64,000 bases of DNA from JBHIET01 sp046760785. GTDB lineage: Bacteria; Chloroflexota; Anaerolineae; B4-G1. The translations under genes and the position numbers were made by a program. The DNA lies in assembly GCA_046760785.1 (NCBI GenBank), contig JBHIET010000007.1:1-64000 (forward strand). Direction: 5' to 3'. Each line of letters begins with the position of its first letter. Positions within the stretch are counted from its first letter, which is position 1. The notes under the pieces are model-generated. The model made no database searches and was not told the origin of the DNA. It worked only from the letters and a program-made list of their open reading frames with translations. Positions 1 to 8,647 of this stretch are shown piece after piece.

Positions 1-52
1 ACTCAGGACGACTGGCCTGATTTAGCTGCTAGCGGAGTGCGAAATCTAGGCT
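1..52 (+). repeat. Intergenic direct repeat, copy 1
   Basis: A 52-bp unit that recurs in the same orientation at 4968-5019 with 50 of 52 bases identical. Both copies share the core TTAGCTGCTAGCGGAGTGCG. The rest of 1-200 holds no convincing gene. It contains a segment around 70-110 that is an imperfect inverted match to about 4860-4900, so this is a mosaic of dispersed palindromic units. Confidence 0.8.
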
Positions 53-200
53 CAGTACAAGGATTTCGATGCGGCCTCCGGCCTACCCTTCGACAAGCTC
101 AGGGCATCGCTCAATCAGCGGGCACTCGTTCATTTGCGCTGCTTGATTCGGCAATTGGTATTACCTCCTGTGTCCTGCCCCTTGTCTCCCCGTCACTCCC

Positions 201-1580
201 TCACCTTGTCACCTCTACCCCATCCGCCTGCGGGATGATCTCCAGCTCGCCCCGATACTCGTCAATCCGCCCCACCACCGTGACCTGCGTACCGGCGGCC
301 AGTTGGTCGGTGTTGGGAACGCTGTCGTAGACGTTCTGCCAGAGGAGCAGGACGATGGTGCCGGTGGTGTCGTCAAGGGTGAACTTGACGCCGGACGAGA
401 AGGGATCGGGCGGGCCGAGCGTCCCGTGAAGCGTCACCACGCGGCCCACATCGCCGGTCGTCAATGCACTGACGGTCGTCTCGGCGGGTGGGGCTGCGGC
501 GATGAGCACCTGCACGTCCTCGGCCAGTTCAGGGAGCACTTCCAGTTCGCCCCGGTACTGAGAGAGCTCGCCCTGCACCTGCACCTCCGCGCCGACACCC
601 AGCGCCGCCGTGTTGGGCAGCTCGTCGTAGACTGACTCCCACAGGAGCACGACGACCGCGCCGGTGGTGTCGTCCAGCGTGAGCTTGACGCCCGCAGAAA
701 AGGAGGCCATCTCCGTCACCGTGCCACGCACGAGGACGAGTTGCCCGGTGTCCGCCGTGGTCAGTTCTCCAATGAACCTCTCCACTCCGACGCGCAGCGG
801 TTGGCCTAGTTCCACGATGTCGGCGACGGAGGCGGGGACGAGCTGCGGTGTGTCGCCGTAGAGGGAGACGGTCGCTGTGATCTCGACGGGTTGGCCCTTG
901 TGAAGGGCAGGAGAGCTACCACTCAGGGCAATCAGGTCATCACTCACAGCGACGGGGATGGAGCCGGTCTCGTCGCGGACGTTGATCAGTGTCAACCCCT
1001 CATACGGTGCGTACACCTGGCGCACCTCGCCCTGCACCCGCACGCGCAGGTACTCGTCCTCCGGCCCGATGGACCCGATGGTGCGATCCACCGGTTCAGC
1101 GCGGGTTACTGTGAGTTGCTCGGGCACGTTGACTGTGAGCGCGAGAAAATCCTCCCGCACGCGCAATGTCCCGGCCACCTCGACCTCGTCGCCCAGCGCG
1201 GGCACGCGGCTCCCCTCAATGATCTGCCGTGTCTCCGCCCGATAGGACGAGACGCGGATCTCGCCCGTCTCGTCCGCGATCCAGAAGCTGAGATAGTCAC
1301 TTTCGGGGTCGTAGGTGGGGGCGCGGGTGCAGCGACCCTCCAGCCGCACGTAGGCCATGTTTATTGTCGCGCCGGCCTGTCCGATCTGAATCAGGGGCAC
1401 CTCGGCGCGGATGGCGGCGAACCAGAGGGTGACGAGTCCCACGGTGGCAAGCAGAATGGCGGCGATCTTGACGATGCGTATGGGGGTGCGTCCGGTCAGG
1501 TGGGCACCACAGTAGGGGCAGGCCCCATCCCCATAAGGACCGACGTACCGTCCGCAACTGGGACAGTGGCTCTTCGGCAT
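201..1580 (-). CDS. Zinc-ribbon, membrane-anchored OB-fold repeat protein
   Basis: A 459-residue protein of unknown exact role. It opens with a four-cysteine zinc ribbon (CPSCG near residue 7 and CPYCG near residue 22), then one hydrophobic helix at about 35-58. Several OB-fold-like beta domains of the nucleic-acid/tRNA anti-codon type follow, probably outside the membrane. The last two, at about 275-350 and 378-452, are tandem duplicates: both contain GVK(L/F)TLDDTTG, a VLLLW-type strand and YRGELE. The start is supported by AGGAGGT a few bases upstream. OB-folds of this type occur in uncharacterised Chloroflexota proteins; binding of nucleic acid or sugar is inference. It is the last gene before the repeat region at the left edge. 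Confidence 0.75.
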   Translation of the reverse strand: MPKSHCPSCGRYVGPYGDGACPYCGAHLTGRTPIRIVKIAAILLATVGLVTLWFAAIRAEVPLIQIGQAGATINMAYVRLEGRCTRAPTYDPESDYLSFWIADETGEIRVSSYRAETRQIIEGSRVPALGDEVEVAGTLRVREDFLALTVNVPEQLTVTRAEPVDRTIGSIGPEDEYLRVRVQGEVRQVYAPYEGLTLINVRDETGSIPVAVSDDLIALSGSSPALHKGQPVEITATVSLYGDTPQLVPASVADIVELGQPLRVGVERFIGELTTADTGQLVLVRGTVTEMASFSAGVKLTLDDTTGAVVVLLWESVYDELPNTAALGVGAEVQVQGELSQYRGELEVLPELAEDVQVLIAAAPPAETTVSALTTGDVGRVVTLHGTLGPPDPFSSGVKFTLDDTTGTIVLLLWQNVYDSVPNTDQLAAGTQVTVVGRIDEYRGELEIIPQADGVEVTR

Positions 1581-1662
1581 GGTGTACCTCCTGGCGCGAC
1601 TGGCGGTGCGCGAACGCTGGGTAGTTTACCCGGATTCGCCGGGTTTGTCCAATCCAAACCCC

Positions 1663-2067
1663 CTATTCCACCACCTCGTACAGTTCGAGCAGCACACCGT
1701 GGGTGCTTCGGGGGTGGACAAAAATGTAGCGGGTGCCGTGAACATCCAGGCGAGGCTCCTTGCTCAGCAACCGCGCCCCAGCAGCCCGCAACCGCTCCAT
1801 CGTTGCCTCGATATCCTCAACTGCCAGGCAGATATGATGAAGCCCCTCGCCGTGCTTCTCCAAAAAACGGACCACGCTGCCTGCTTCGCCCAGAGGCTGG
1901 ACTAACTCGATCTCTCCTTCGCCGGCGGGCAGGAAGGCGATCTCGACCCCCTCCTCTGGCACCTCCCGCCGTTCGGTCATTTCCAAACCCAGTGCGTCAC
2001 GGTAGAACTTCAGCGCCGCGTCCAGATCGTGCACGGCGATGGCGATGTGGTGTATATGTGTGCCCAT
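1663..2067 (-). CDS. mce: Methylmalonyl-CoA epimerase / VOC-family protein
   Basis: A 134-residue protein of the vicinal oxygen chelate fold, the usual size for methylmalonyl-CoA epimerase. This enzyme interconverts the (S) and (R) epimers of methylmalonyl-CoA in propionate and branched-chain metabolism. The two beta-alpha-beta modules each start with a histidine motif (HHIAIAV at residue 6, HHICLAV at about 77), and the C-terminal LLELYE supplies the glutamate ligand. GGAGGAAA precedes the ATG. A generic glyoxalase/bleomycin-resistance protein is the main alternative. No mutase gene is nearby, so substrate assignment rests on sequence alone. Confidence 0.85.
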   Translation of the reverse strand: MGTHIHHIAIAVHDLDAALKFYRDALGLEMTERREVPEEGVEIAFLPAGEGEIELVQPLGEAGSVVRFLEKHGEGLHHICLAVEDIEATMERLRAAGARLLSKEPRLDVHGTRYIFVHPRSTHGVLLELYEVVE

Positions 2068-2127
2068 AGGTTTCCTCCGGTTCGTGTTTGCTACGTTCTA
2101 CGCATTATGTATCACATGTGTAACTAC

Positions 2128-2307
2128 CTTGACAATGTCAGATTAACATAAGGCGGGCTACACCCGCTCGCCGCTGCTCGTAGCCCCCGTCCCTTCGGGC
2201 TGAGCCTCAGGACGAAGCCTCGGGGGCGTCTCAGGCGAGATTTGCCCCAAGAACACGCCCTCGGAGACGAGGGCTGAGAGCCTTTGGCCGAATGTGACAT
2301 TGTCAAG
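2128..2307. mobile_element. MITE-like element with 13-bp terminal inverted repeats
   Basis: The ends are perfect 13-bp inverted repeats, CTTGACAATGTCA at 2128-2140 and its reverse complement at 2295-2307. The roughly 180-bp interior has no gene but has GC-rich hairpins. About 100 bp of the left half recurs inverted and nearly identical at about 41405-41508, including the same terminal repeat. The size, terminal repeats and second copy fit a non-autonomous element; no transposase is present in the window. Confidence 0.7.
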
Positions 2308-2352
2308 CTACTCAGGCTATTCCGATCTGGACACAGAGAGCCACTGAGTAGG

Positions 2353-2399
2353 CACAGAGATTCACAGAGATACCGAAAATTTCTCTGTGTTCCTCTGTG
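2353..2399. repeat. Imperfect 18-bp inverted repeat
   Basis: The arms CACAGAGATTCACAGAGA (2353-2370) and TCTCTGTGTTCCTCTGTG (2382-2399) pair at 15 of 18 positions around a short loop. It lies in the gene-free stretch 2068-2466, which otherwise holds only the MITE-like element. It could act as a bidirectional terminator, but it has the look of a dispersed intergenic repeat. Confidence 0.55.
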
Positions 2400-2466
2400 A
2401 AACTCCGTGTAACAGCCCAGGCTGGGTAGTTACTCACATATTTCGCATTGCGTGTGGCACAAGCAG

Positions 2467-3810
2467 TCATCGTCGCACCAGCACGTACCGCCCACGTGTT
2501 GTAGTCGAGGTGGCCGTGTAGAGATAGGTCGCCGGGCCGACGATGACGATGTCAGCGTGGCCCACGCCCACGTTGCCGGGCAGGTCCATTATCACCGGGT
2601 TGCCAGAGTACTTCTCCCACAGCCCGTCAATGGCCGGTCCCACGCTGCGCGCAAACCCCAGCCCGAACTGGTCATCCCTGACGGTGGGATCGCTGGGGCC
2701 GCGCACCCCCTCGTAGGCCATGTAGTAGTGGTCGCCCACCCCCACCACGTCGGCCGAGGAGACGGTGCGAAACTCGAAGTAGGGGTTAGCCGCCACCCCC
2801 AGAGCATCCACCGGCCCGTAGCCGAGCTCCGCGCCGAAGAGCGGATTGGACGCGCACTTACGCAAGCCCCCCACCCCGGCGTACTTATCGCCCACATAAC
2901 AGCCCATGTGCCCCGGAGCCCGCCCCAGCCCGACGAAGACGTAGAGCAGGCTGCCTTCGACGTAGATGCCCGGTGGTGCGCCCACCAGGCATTCGAACTC
3001 TAACTCCGAATAGATGTGGGGGTGCTCGCCAATGGATTCCGCCTCGCTGCACGACCCCCGGTCGGTGTGCCAGGCCCCGGTGCCGGGCACGTGAGTCTCG
3101 GCCGACCAGTTCAGGCCGTCGGCGGAGGTGCGCAGAAAGGTAGCTGCCCCCCATTCGTAGACGATGTAGACGCGGTCAGTGTCAAAGAAGACGCGCGGGT
3201 ACTGTTGCTGGTGCGTGTGATCCCGGTTAGGGTCGCAGGGGCACGTAACGCAGGGGAAGAGACAGCGGGGACTTTCGAGCGAAAAGCGGAGCCCGCCATC
3301 GTGACTCTTCCACAGCGTGACGCAGCCGGGGAAGAGGACGGGGCCGCCGCATTTATCTATCACACCCGCTGACTCAAAACTCGCGTGCAGATAGGACCAA
3401 AACTCACCCCCGCCCCGGTAGACGGTGTCCGATTCGCCCACGGGCAAGCCCACGTCGTATACCTCCAATATCCACTCGGCACCCCCGGCCCAGAAGTCAT
3501 CCAGGCTGGCGAACTCACGCCCGGGCGGGGGGACAGGGGCGAAGGGAGGCGGAGCAGTTGGTTGGGTGGTTGGTGTGGGGGTAGGGGTATTGATAGGGAT
3601 TGGAGTGGATGGGGGCGTAGAGGTAGGGGTGGAGGTTAGGATAGGTGTGTCCGTAGGAGTTGGGGAAGGTGTGCGCGTCGGCGTAGCTGCCGACGAAGAG
3701 GTAAGTGCGACGGTCAGCGTGGGAGTTGGGCCGCGAGCACAGCCCGCGCACGTGAGCAGGCCAAGGAGCAGAACGGTGACGATTGACGAATTCCAGCGCC
3801 GCTTTTCCAT
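2467..3810 (-). CDS. Secreted lipoprotein, possible beta-propeller glycoside hydrolase
   Basis: About 447 residues from the preferred ATG at 3810 (an upstream in-frame start at 3855 would add 15 residues). The N-terminus has basic residues, a hydrophobic core and CAGC as lipoprotein-type cleavage site. A Pro/Thr-rich spacer of about 60 residues follows, the usual tether of Chloroflexota surface lipoproteins. The mature part is rich in aromatic residues, with recurring beta-strand patterns and a GNPVIMD motif near the C-terminus, reminiscent of five-bladed propeller glycosidases (GH43/GH32 type) or sialidase-like folds. Catalytic residues could not be assigned, so the function remains unknown. 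Confidence 0.6.
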   Translation of the reverse strand: MEKRRWNSSIVTVLLLGLLTCAGCARGPTPTLTVALTSSSAATPTRTPSPTPTDTPILTSTPTSTPPSTPIPINTPTPTPTTQPTAPPPFAPVPPPGREFASLDDFWAGGAEWILEVYDVGLPVGESDTVYRGGGEFWSYLHASFESAGVIDKCGGPVLFPGCVTLWKSHDGGLRFSLESPRCLFPCVTCPCDPNRDHTHQQQYPRVFFDTDRVYIVYEWGAATFLRTSADGLNWSAETHVPGTGAWHTDRGSCSEAESIGEHPHIYSELEFECLVGAPPGIYVEGSLLYVFVGLGRAPGHMGCYVGDKYAGVGGLRKCASNPLFGAELGYGPVDALGVAANPYFEFRTVSSADVVGVGDHYYMAYEGVRGPSDPTVRDDQFGLGFARSVGPAIDGLWEKYSGNPVIMDLPGNVGVGHADIVIVGPATYLYTATSTTTRGRYVLVRR

Positions 3811-3971
3811 TTCAATACGGGTGGCAAGTGTAACGCATAAGACGGCAGAGGTCAAGTAACAGTTGGCCGTTAGCAGTTAGCAGTCACGCAGGAGACTTGC
3901 CGAATTACAAGGTTGAGCATATACTTGTCCTGGTCTTCACGCAACACGCATCACGTTTCAGGAGGTGGCCC

Positions 3972-4753
3972 GTGTGCTATCAGGAATGTGCGTTGTACGG
4001 TGATCTGGTGCTCTACCTGCGCGACCGCGCTGCCGAACTACTGGCTGGCGATGGTAGCAATGTGGAGACAGAACGAGGGCGGCTCGACACCGCCATCCGC
4101 GACTGGTTTTTCACCTCCCAAGATGAGCTCCACGGCTGTGCGCCCCGCGACCTGATCTGGGCTGAGCAGAAAGGAGAGCCCAACCCCATTCATCCCGACC
4201 GCCTGGCCGAGTTCTTCGAGGATGATTGCCCCGTCTGTCAGGCCGAGTACCGAGAGGTCCAGGCAGCCATCGAGGCCGGCGAGGAACATGGTTTTCACTG
4301 GCACTACGACGACGGCGGTTACCCATTGATCGCCCGCTACGACCCCGAAGGCTGGGACGAGCGCTGGGCTGAGGAGGACGCCGCGTTCGAACAATGGCAG
4401 GCAGAGCAAGAGACACAGGCCGCCGCGCCAGCCTACGAACCTCCGTCAGTCGAAGATGTCGAGGTATCGCCAGAGGAGTTCATCTCAAAGCCTTCCCCTA
4501 CCAGAACGTGGCTCTCGACTGGCTGAGCCAGCCGGAGCAGAACGCCGCGCTGATGGTCCAGGCCATGGAGCAGGTGATTGCACCGGAGGACGAGGACGAG
4601 ATGGCCCGCTTCCGCCACCACCGCGACTTTGTCTTCGCCCTGGCCCGGCTGGTGCATCCAGGAGCGCGCCTCTGGCTCCAGGGCTGGCTCGACGCGGTGG
4701 CCCACGGTGCCTTCGGGCGCGCCAGCGGAGAGGAGGCGGACGATGACTTCTGA
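3972..4753 (+). pseudogene. Unknown protein split by a -1 frameshift
   Basis: The first part (3972-4526) starts at GTG 3972, with AGGAGGT at 3960-3966 and five bases of spacing. It encodes an acidic protein with paired cysteines (ECALYG, DDCPVCQ). Near 4480-4526 the reading shifts by -1 into a second open frame that continues to 4753 and starts with an equally plausible protein segment (FPYQNVALDWLSQPEQ). The abrupt end of the first frame in a low-quality tail and the continuation of gene-like codon use in the second suggest one original gene of about 260 residues. Two overlapping genes or a sequencing error are alternatives. No family was recognised. Confidence 0.5.
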
Positions 4754-5045
4754 ACCCAATCGAGCTGCACAGGACGATCTGAGCCTATATTTCGCACCCC
4801 TGGGAATCGTAAAACAACAGTAGCACAGCTCATAGCCAAATCGCATCCTGAGCTACGTCCTGAGCGTAGACGAAGGGTAGGCCGAAGGCCATATCGAAGG
4901 GGCGATTTGGCGGCCAGTCACCCCCTTCGGCAGGCTCAGGACAGGCTTCGATACACCGCTTCGCGGCACTCAGGATGACCGGCCTGATTTAGCTGCTAGC
5001 GGAGTGCGAAATCTAGGCTAAGGAGATTGATACCAGGAGGGGAAA
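4754..5045. repeat. Gene-free repeat mosaic including direct repeat copy 2
   Basis: No gene is seen here. The stretch 4968-5019 repeats window positions 1-52. About 4850-4960 contains palindromic pieces such as GAAGGGTAGGCCGAAGGCC that recur inverted near 70-110. Only the last bases, with AGGAGGGG before 5046, serve the next gene. Confidence 0.7.
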
Positions 5046-6362
5046 ATGAGCGTACGCATCGGCATTCGCCGTGAGGATAAAAGCGTCTGGGAACGCCGTG
5101 TGCCCATCATCCCGGAGCACGCGCGTCAACTGCAGGAAGAACACGACATCGAGGTGTGGGTGCAACCGTCGGAGATCCGCGTCTTCCGCGATGAGGAGTT
5201 TGCGCAGGCCAGCGTCCGGGTCGAGGAAGATCTCTCCTCCTGCCCGGTGGTCTTCGCCGTCAAGGAGATCCCCGCCCACTTGTTCTACCCCAGCCACACA
5301 TACGTGTTCTTCGCTCACGTCATCAAAGGCCAGTCGTATAACATGCCCATGCTCAAGCGCATGATGGAGCTGGGATGCCACTTGATTGACTACGAGAAGG
5401 TGACCGACGAGAAGGGACGACGATTGATCTTCTTCGGCCGCCACGCAGGGTTGGCAGGAATGATCGATACGCTATGGGCCCTGGGGCAGCGGCTGAACTG
5501 GGAGGGCGTGCCTAACCCCTTCAGCGACCTACAACAGACGCACAAGTATAGCAGCCTGGTCGAGGCGAAAGCAGCGGTAGCGGCGGTTGGGGAGTGTATC
5601 GCCCAGGAGGGGTTGCCTGAATCGATCACTCCCTTCATCTGCGGCTTCGCCGGATATGGAAACGTCTTCAGGGGAGCCAACGAAATCATTGAACTCCTGC
5701 CGGTGCAGGAGATCGAACCCCACGAGGTCGGCGTCGTGGTCCAATCCGCCGACTATGCCCAAAACGCCCTGTACAAAGTGGTATTCAAAGAAGAGCACAC
5801 GGTGGAGCCCATCTCGCCGCAGGACCAATTCGAACTGCAGGACTACTACGACCATCCCGAGAAATACCGCTCCAAGTTCCACACCTACCTCCCCTACCTG
5901 ACCACATTGGTCAACTGCGTCTACTGGGAGGCGAAATACCCCCGGTTGGTGACGAAGGCGGATCTGAGAGAGCTATACGGAGGAGCAGAACCCCCACGCC
6001 TGCGGGTCATCGGCGACATCAGTTGCGACATCGAGGGGGCCATCGAGGGCACAATCAAATCCACCGAGCCTGGCGACCCTGTCTTCGTCTACGACCCCAG
6101 CGAGGATCGCGCCGTTGACGGGATCGAGGGACAAGGGCCGGTGATCATGGCCGTGGACATCCTGCCCAGCGAGTTGCCCCGCGATGCCTCGGTATACTTC
6201 AGCGGCGTGCTGATGGAGTACGTCCCGACCATCGCCGAGGCTGATTACTCGGTGCCCTTCGAGGAATTGGCCCTGCCGCCGGAGATCAAGCGGGCGGTCA
6301 TTGTCTATCAGGGCGAACTGACGCCCGACTACCGGTACCTTGAACAGCATCTTCACACGTAG
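5046..6362 (+). CDS. Lysine-ketoglutarate reductase-type enzyme (saccharopine-forming)
   Basis: A 438-residue protein that begins with the alanine dehydrogenase/pyridine nucleotide transhydrogenase N-terminal fold (IGIRREDKSVWERRVP), followed by the conserved segment FAHVIKGQ and a C-terminal nucleotide-binding half. This matches the reductase half of the fused eukaryotic AASS enzyme, which condenses lysine with 2-oxoglutarate to saccharopine using NADPH. AGGAGGGG precedes the ATG. The next gene encodes the matching saccharopine dehydrogenase, so the two halves that are fused in animals are adjacent separate genes here. Lysine breakdown to aminoadipate semialdehyde is the expected role; the biosynthetic direction cannot be excluded. 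Confidence 0.82.
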   Translation: MSVRIGIRREDKSVWERRVPIIPEHARQLQEEHDIEVWVQPSEIRVFRDEEFAQASVRVEEDLSSCPVVFAVKEIPAHLFYPSHTYVFFAHVIKGQSYNMPMLKRMMELGCHLIDYEKVTDEKGRRLIFFGRHAGLAGMIDTLWALGQRLNWEGVPNPFSDLQQTHKYSSLVEAKAAVAAVGECIAQEGLPESITPFICGFAGYGNVFRGANEIIELLPVQEIEPHEVGVVVQSADYAQNALYKVVFKEEHTVEPISPQDQFELQDYYDHPEKYRSKFHTYLPYLTTLVNCVYWEAKYPRLVTKADLRELYGGAEPPRLRVIGDISCDIEGAIEGTIKSTEPGDPVFVYDPSEDRAVDGIEGQGPVIMAVDILPSELPRDASVYFSGVLMEYVPTIAEADYSVPFEELALPPEIKRAVIVYQGELTPDYRYLEQHLHT

Positions 6363-6455
6363 AAGTGAGTTCAGGTTGCAGGTTTCAAGTCTCACTTTGA
6401 TCAACCTGTAACCCGAAACCCTCTAACTTGAAACTTCAGCAACGGGAGGATTCTA

Positions 6456-7781
6456 ATGAAAAGCATTCTCGTTCTTGGCGCCGGCCTGGTCGCCAGTCCC
6501 CTGGTTCAATACCTGCTCGATCAGGCCGGGTATCGCGTGACGGTCGCCAGCCGCACGCTCAGCAAGGCCGAGGCACTGGTAGGCGACCATCCACAGGGGA
6601 AGGCCGTCGCGTTCGACATCACGCAGGACGGCGCAGCGCTGGGCGACCTGATCTCCCAGGCCGATCTGGCCGTCAGCCTGCTGCCCTACATCTACCACGT
6701 GCAGGTGGCCGAGCAATGCACCCGCCACTGCAAGCATCTGGTCACGGCCAGTTACGTCAGCGACGGGATGCGAGCACTGGACGGCGCGGCGCGGGAGGCG
6801 GGAGTCATCCTGCTCAACGAAATCGGCCTCGACCCCGGCATTGACCATATGTCGGCGAAGCGAATCATCAACCGGGTGCACGACGCCGGTGGAGAGATCA
6901 AGTCATTCCGCTCCTACTGCGGTGGCCTGCCCGCCCCCGAGGCCAACGACAACCCTCTGGGCTACAAGTTCTCCTGGAGCCCGCGCGGGGTGGTGCTGGC
7001 GGGGCGCAACGACGCACGCTATCTGGAAAACGGTCACGTCGTGGAAGTTCCCAACGCCCGCCTCTTCGCCACCCATTACTTGACCTGGGTCGAGGGGCTG
7101 GGCGATTTCGAAGCGTATCCCAACCGCGACTCGCTCCCCTACATCGAAATCTACGCCATCCCGGAGACCGACACGATGTATCGGGGTACGCTGCGCAACC
7201 TGGGCTGGTGCGATGTGATGCAGAAACTGAACAAGTTAGGCTACTTCAGCCCGGACGAGCGGCCCGATCTGCCTGGTAGGACTTTCCGGCAAGTGATGGC
7301 GGAACTGATTGGCAAAAGAGACACAGACAATCTCAAGGCCGATCTAGCCGCTTTCCTCAACGTTTCCCCTACGTCTGGGGTGATGATGGCGCTGGAGTGG
7401 CTAGGACTTCTGGACGACGCTCCCGTCTCGGACAAGACGACGCTGCTGGACATCCTGGCCGATCAGATGCTCGTCAAGATGCCCTACCGCGAGGGAGAGC
7501 GCGATCTGGTCATCCTGGTCCACGAATTCATCGCTGAGTATGCGGAACGCAGGGAGCACATCAGTTCGACCTTGATTGACTTCGGCGTCCCCGGTGGGAA
7601 CAGCGCGATGGCGCGCACGGTGGGGTTACCGGCGGCCATCGGTACGCGGATGATCCTCGAGGAGGAAATCACCCTGACCGGCGTCCACATCCCGGTGCTG
7701 CCGGAGATCTACGAGCCAGTATTGGGAGAACTGGAGCAATTGGGAATCGCCTGTACGGAGAAGAGGGAGGTGCTCAGTTAG
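6456..7781 (+). CDS. Saccharopine dehydrogenase, glutamate-forming type
   Basis: A 441-residue protein with an N-terminal Rossmann motif (VLGAGLVASPL), NEIGLDPGIDHMSA and SYCGGLPAPEANDNPLGYKF, which are signatures of the LYS9/AASS C-terminal family. It oxidises saccharopine to glutamate and 2-aminoadipate 6-semialdehyde. The start at 6456 is preceded by GGGAGGA. It lies 93 bp downstream of the reductase gene on the same strand, and the pair probably forms an operon. Length agrees with bacterial stand-alone enzymes. Homospermidine synthase-like relatives share the fold, but the context favours saccharopine. Confidence 0.87.
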   Translation: MKSILVLGAGLVASPLVQYLLDQAGYRVTVASRTLSKAEALVGDHPQGKAVAFDITQDGAALGDLISQADLAVSLLPYIYHVQVAEQCTRHCKHLVTASYVSDGMRALDGAAREAGVILLNEIGLDPGIDHMSAKRIINRVHDAGGEIKSFRSYCGGLPAPEANDNPLGYKFSWSPRGVVLAGRNDARYLENGHVVEVPNARLFATHYLTWVEGLGDFEAYPNRDSLPYIEIYAIPETDTMYRGTLRNLGWCDVMQKLNKLGYFSPDERPDLPGRTFRQVMAELIGKRDTDNLKADLAAFLNVSPTSGVMMALEWLGLLDDAPVSDKTTLLDILADQMLVKMPYREGERDLVILVHEFIAEYAERREHISSTLIDFGVPGGNSAMARTVGLPAAIGTRMILEEEITLTGVHIPVLPEIYEPVLGELEQLGIACTEKREVLS

Positions 7782-7820
7782 CGACGACATGAAGCAACTG
7801 CGCACTTCACGCTGTATCGC

Positions 7821-7849
7821 TTGACGCTACCAGACTATTATGGTACTAT
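7821..7849 (+). promoter_or_regulatory. Sigma-70-type promoter for the LysM lipoprotein gene
   Basis: TTGACG at 7821-7826 and TACTAT at 7844-7849 are separated by 17 bp, which predicts a transcript starting near 7856 and a leader of about 47 nt. Confidence 0.7.
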
Positions 7850-7902
7850 GCAAAGCGTACAGTGATTCGGCTGATGCGGCACATAAGGAAGGAGGTAGCC
7901 CC

Positions 7903-8568
7903 ATGAGGAAGACCCGACTCTTTTTGCTTTTGGGCACGTTGATTGTACTGGGCACGATGACTGGCTGTTACAAGGAAGTGGCTCCCGACGTGACGCCGAC
8001 GCCGGGAGCCGGTGCACAGGCCGTTCCGCTGGAGGAGGGGACGCCCGATCTGGTGGCCACAGCAGCCGCGAATTCTGCCTTGTTGACACAGGAGGCTGCT
8101 GAAGCTGAAGGAGAAGGCGAGACTTTACCCACCGAAACGCCCACCGCGCCACCGGATACGCCGACCCCGTCCTCTACTCCTGTGCCCACCACGCCGGCCC
8201 CCACCACGCCGGCGCCGACTCCAACGCCGCCCCCCACAGGCCAGGTCACACACGTGGTTCAGCGAGGTGAGAATCTATTCCGCATCGCGCTGCGCTACGG
8301 CACCACGGTGCGGGCAATCGCCAATGCCAATAGTATCGCCAACCCGGCTCTTATCTACGTCGGGCAGAAGTTGGTCATCCCATCCCAGGGCGCTCAGCCT
8401 CCATCGCCACCCGCAGGCGAGACCACCTATGTGGTACAACCCGGTGACAATCTGTTCCGCATCTCTTTGCGTTACAACATGAGTTACCTGTACCTGGCGC
8501 AGCACAACGGCATCGCCAACCCTTCACGCATTTACGCCGGCCAGGTTCTGCGCATCCCGCCGCACTAG
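7903..8568 (+). CDS. Lipoprotein with two LysM domains
   Basis: About 221 residues from ATG 7903, chosen because AGGAAGGAGGT ends six bases upstream and the protein then begins with MRKTRLFLLL, a proper signal peptide ending in TGC (lipidated cysteine). A Thr/Pro-rich linker leads to two LysM repeats, at about residues 112-158 and 176-221, each with (Y/H)VVQ.G(E/D)NLFRI at the start and a closing (L/I)IP or RIPPH. LysM binds N-acetylglucosamine-containing glycans, so the protein is likely anchored in the membrane and attached to the cell wall. It has its own promoter and no enzymatic domain. Confidence 0.85.
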   Translation: MRKTRLFLLLGTLIVLGTMTGCYKEVAPDVTPTPGAGAQAVPLEEGTPDLVATAAANSALLTQEAAEAEGEGETLPTETPTAPPDTPTPSSTPVPTTPAPTTPAPTPTPPPTGQVTHVVQRGENLFRIALRYGTTVRAIANANSIANPALIYVGQKLVIPSQGAQPPSPPAGETTYVVQPGDNLFRISLRYNMSYLYLAQHNGIANPSRIYAGQVLRIPPH

Positions 8569-8647
8569 CCACGCCAGCAGGAAATCCGTGAGAGACGATG
8601 TCCGTGGCTCGTCTGCAGACCGGCCACGGCCTCTACATCTATCGGGG

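Noticed and set aside
891..2069. A 392-residue plus-strand reading frame
   Set aside because: It lies opposite the OB-fold and epimerase genes, is Pro/Arg-rich without any family signature and has no ribosome binding site.
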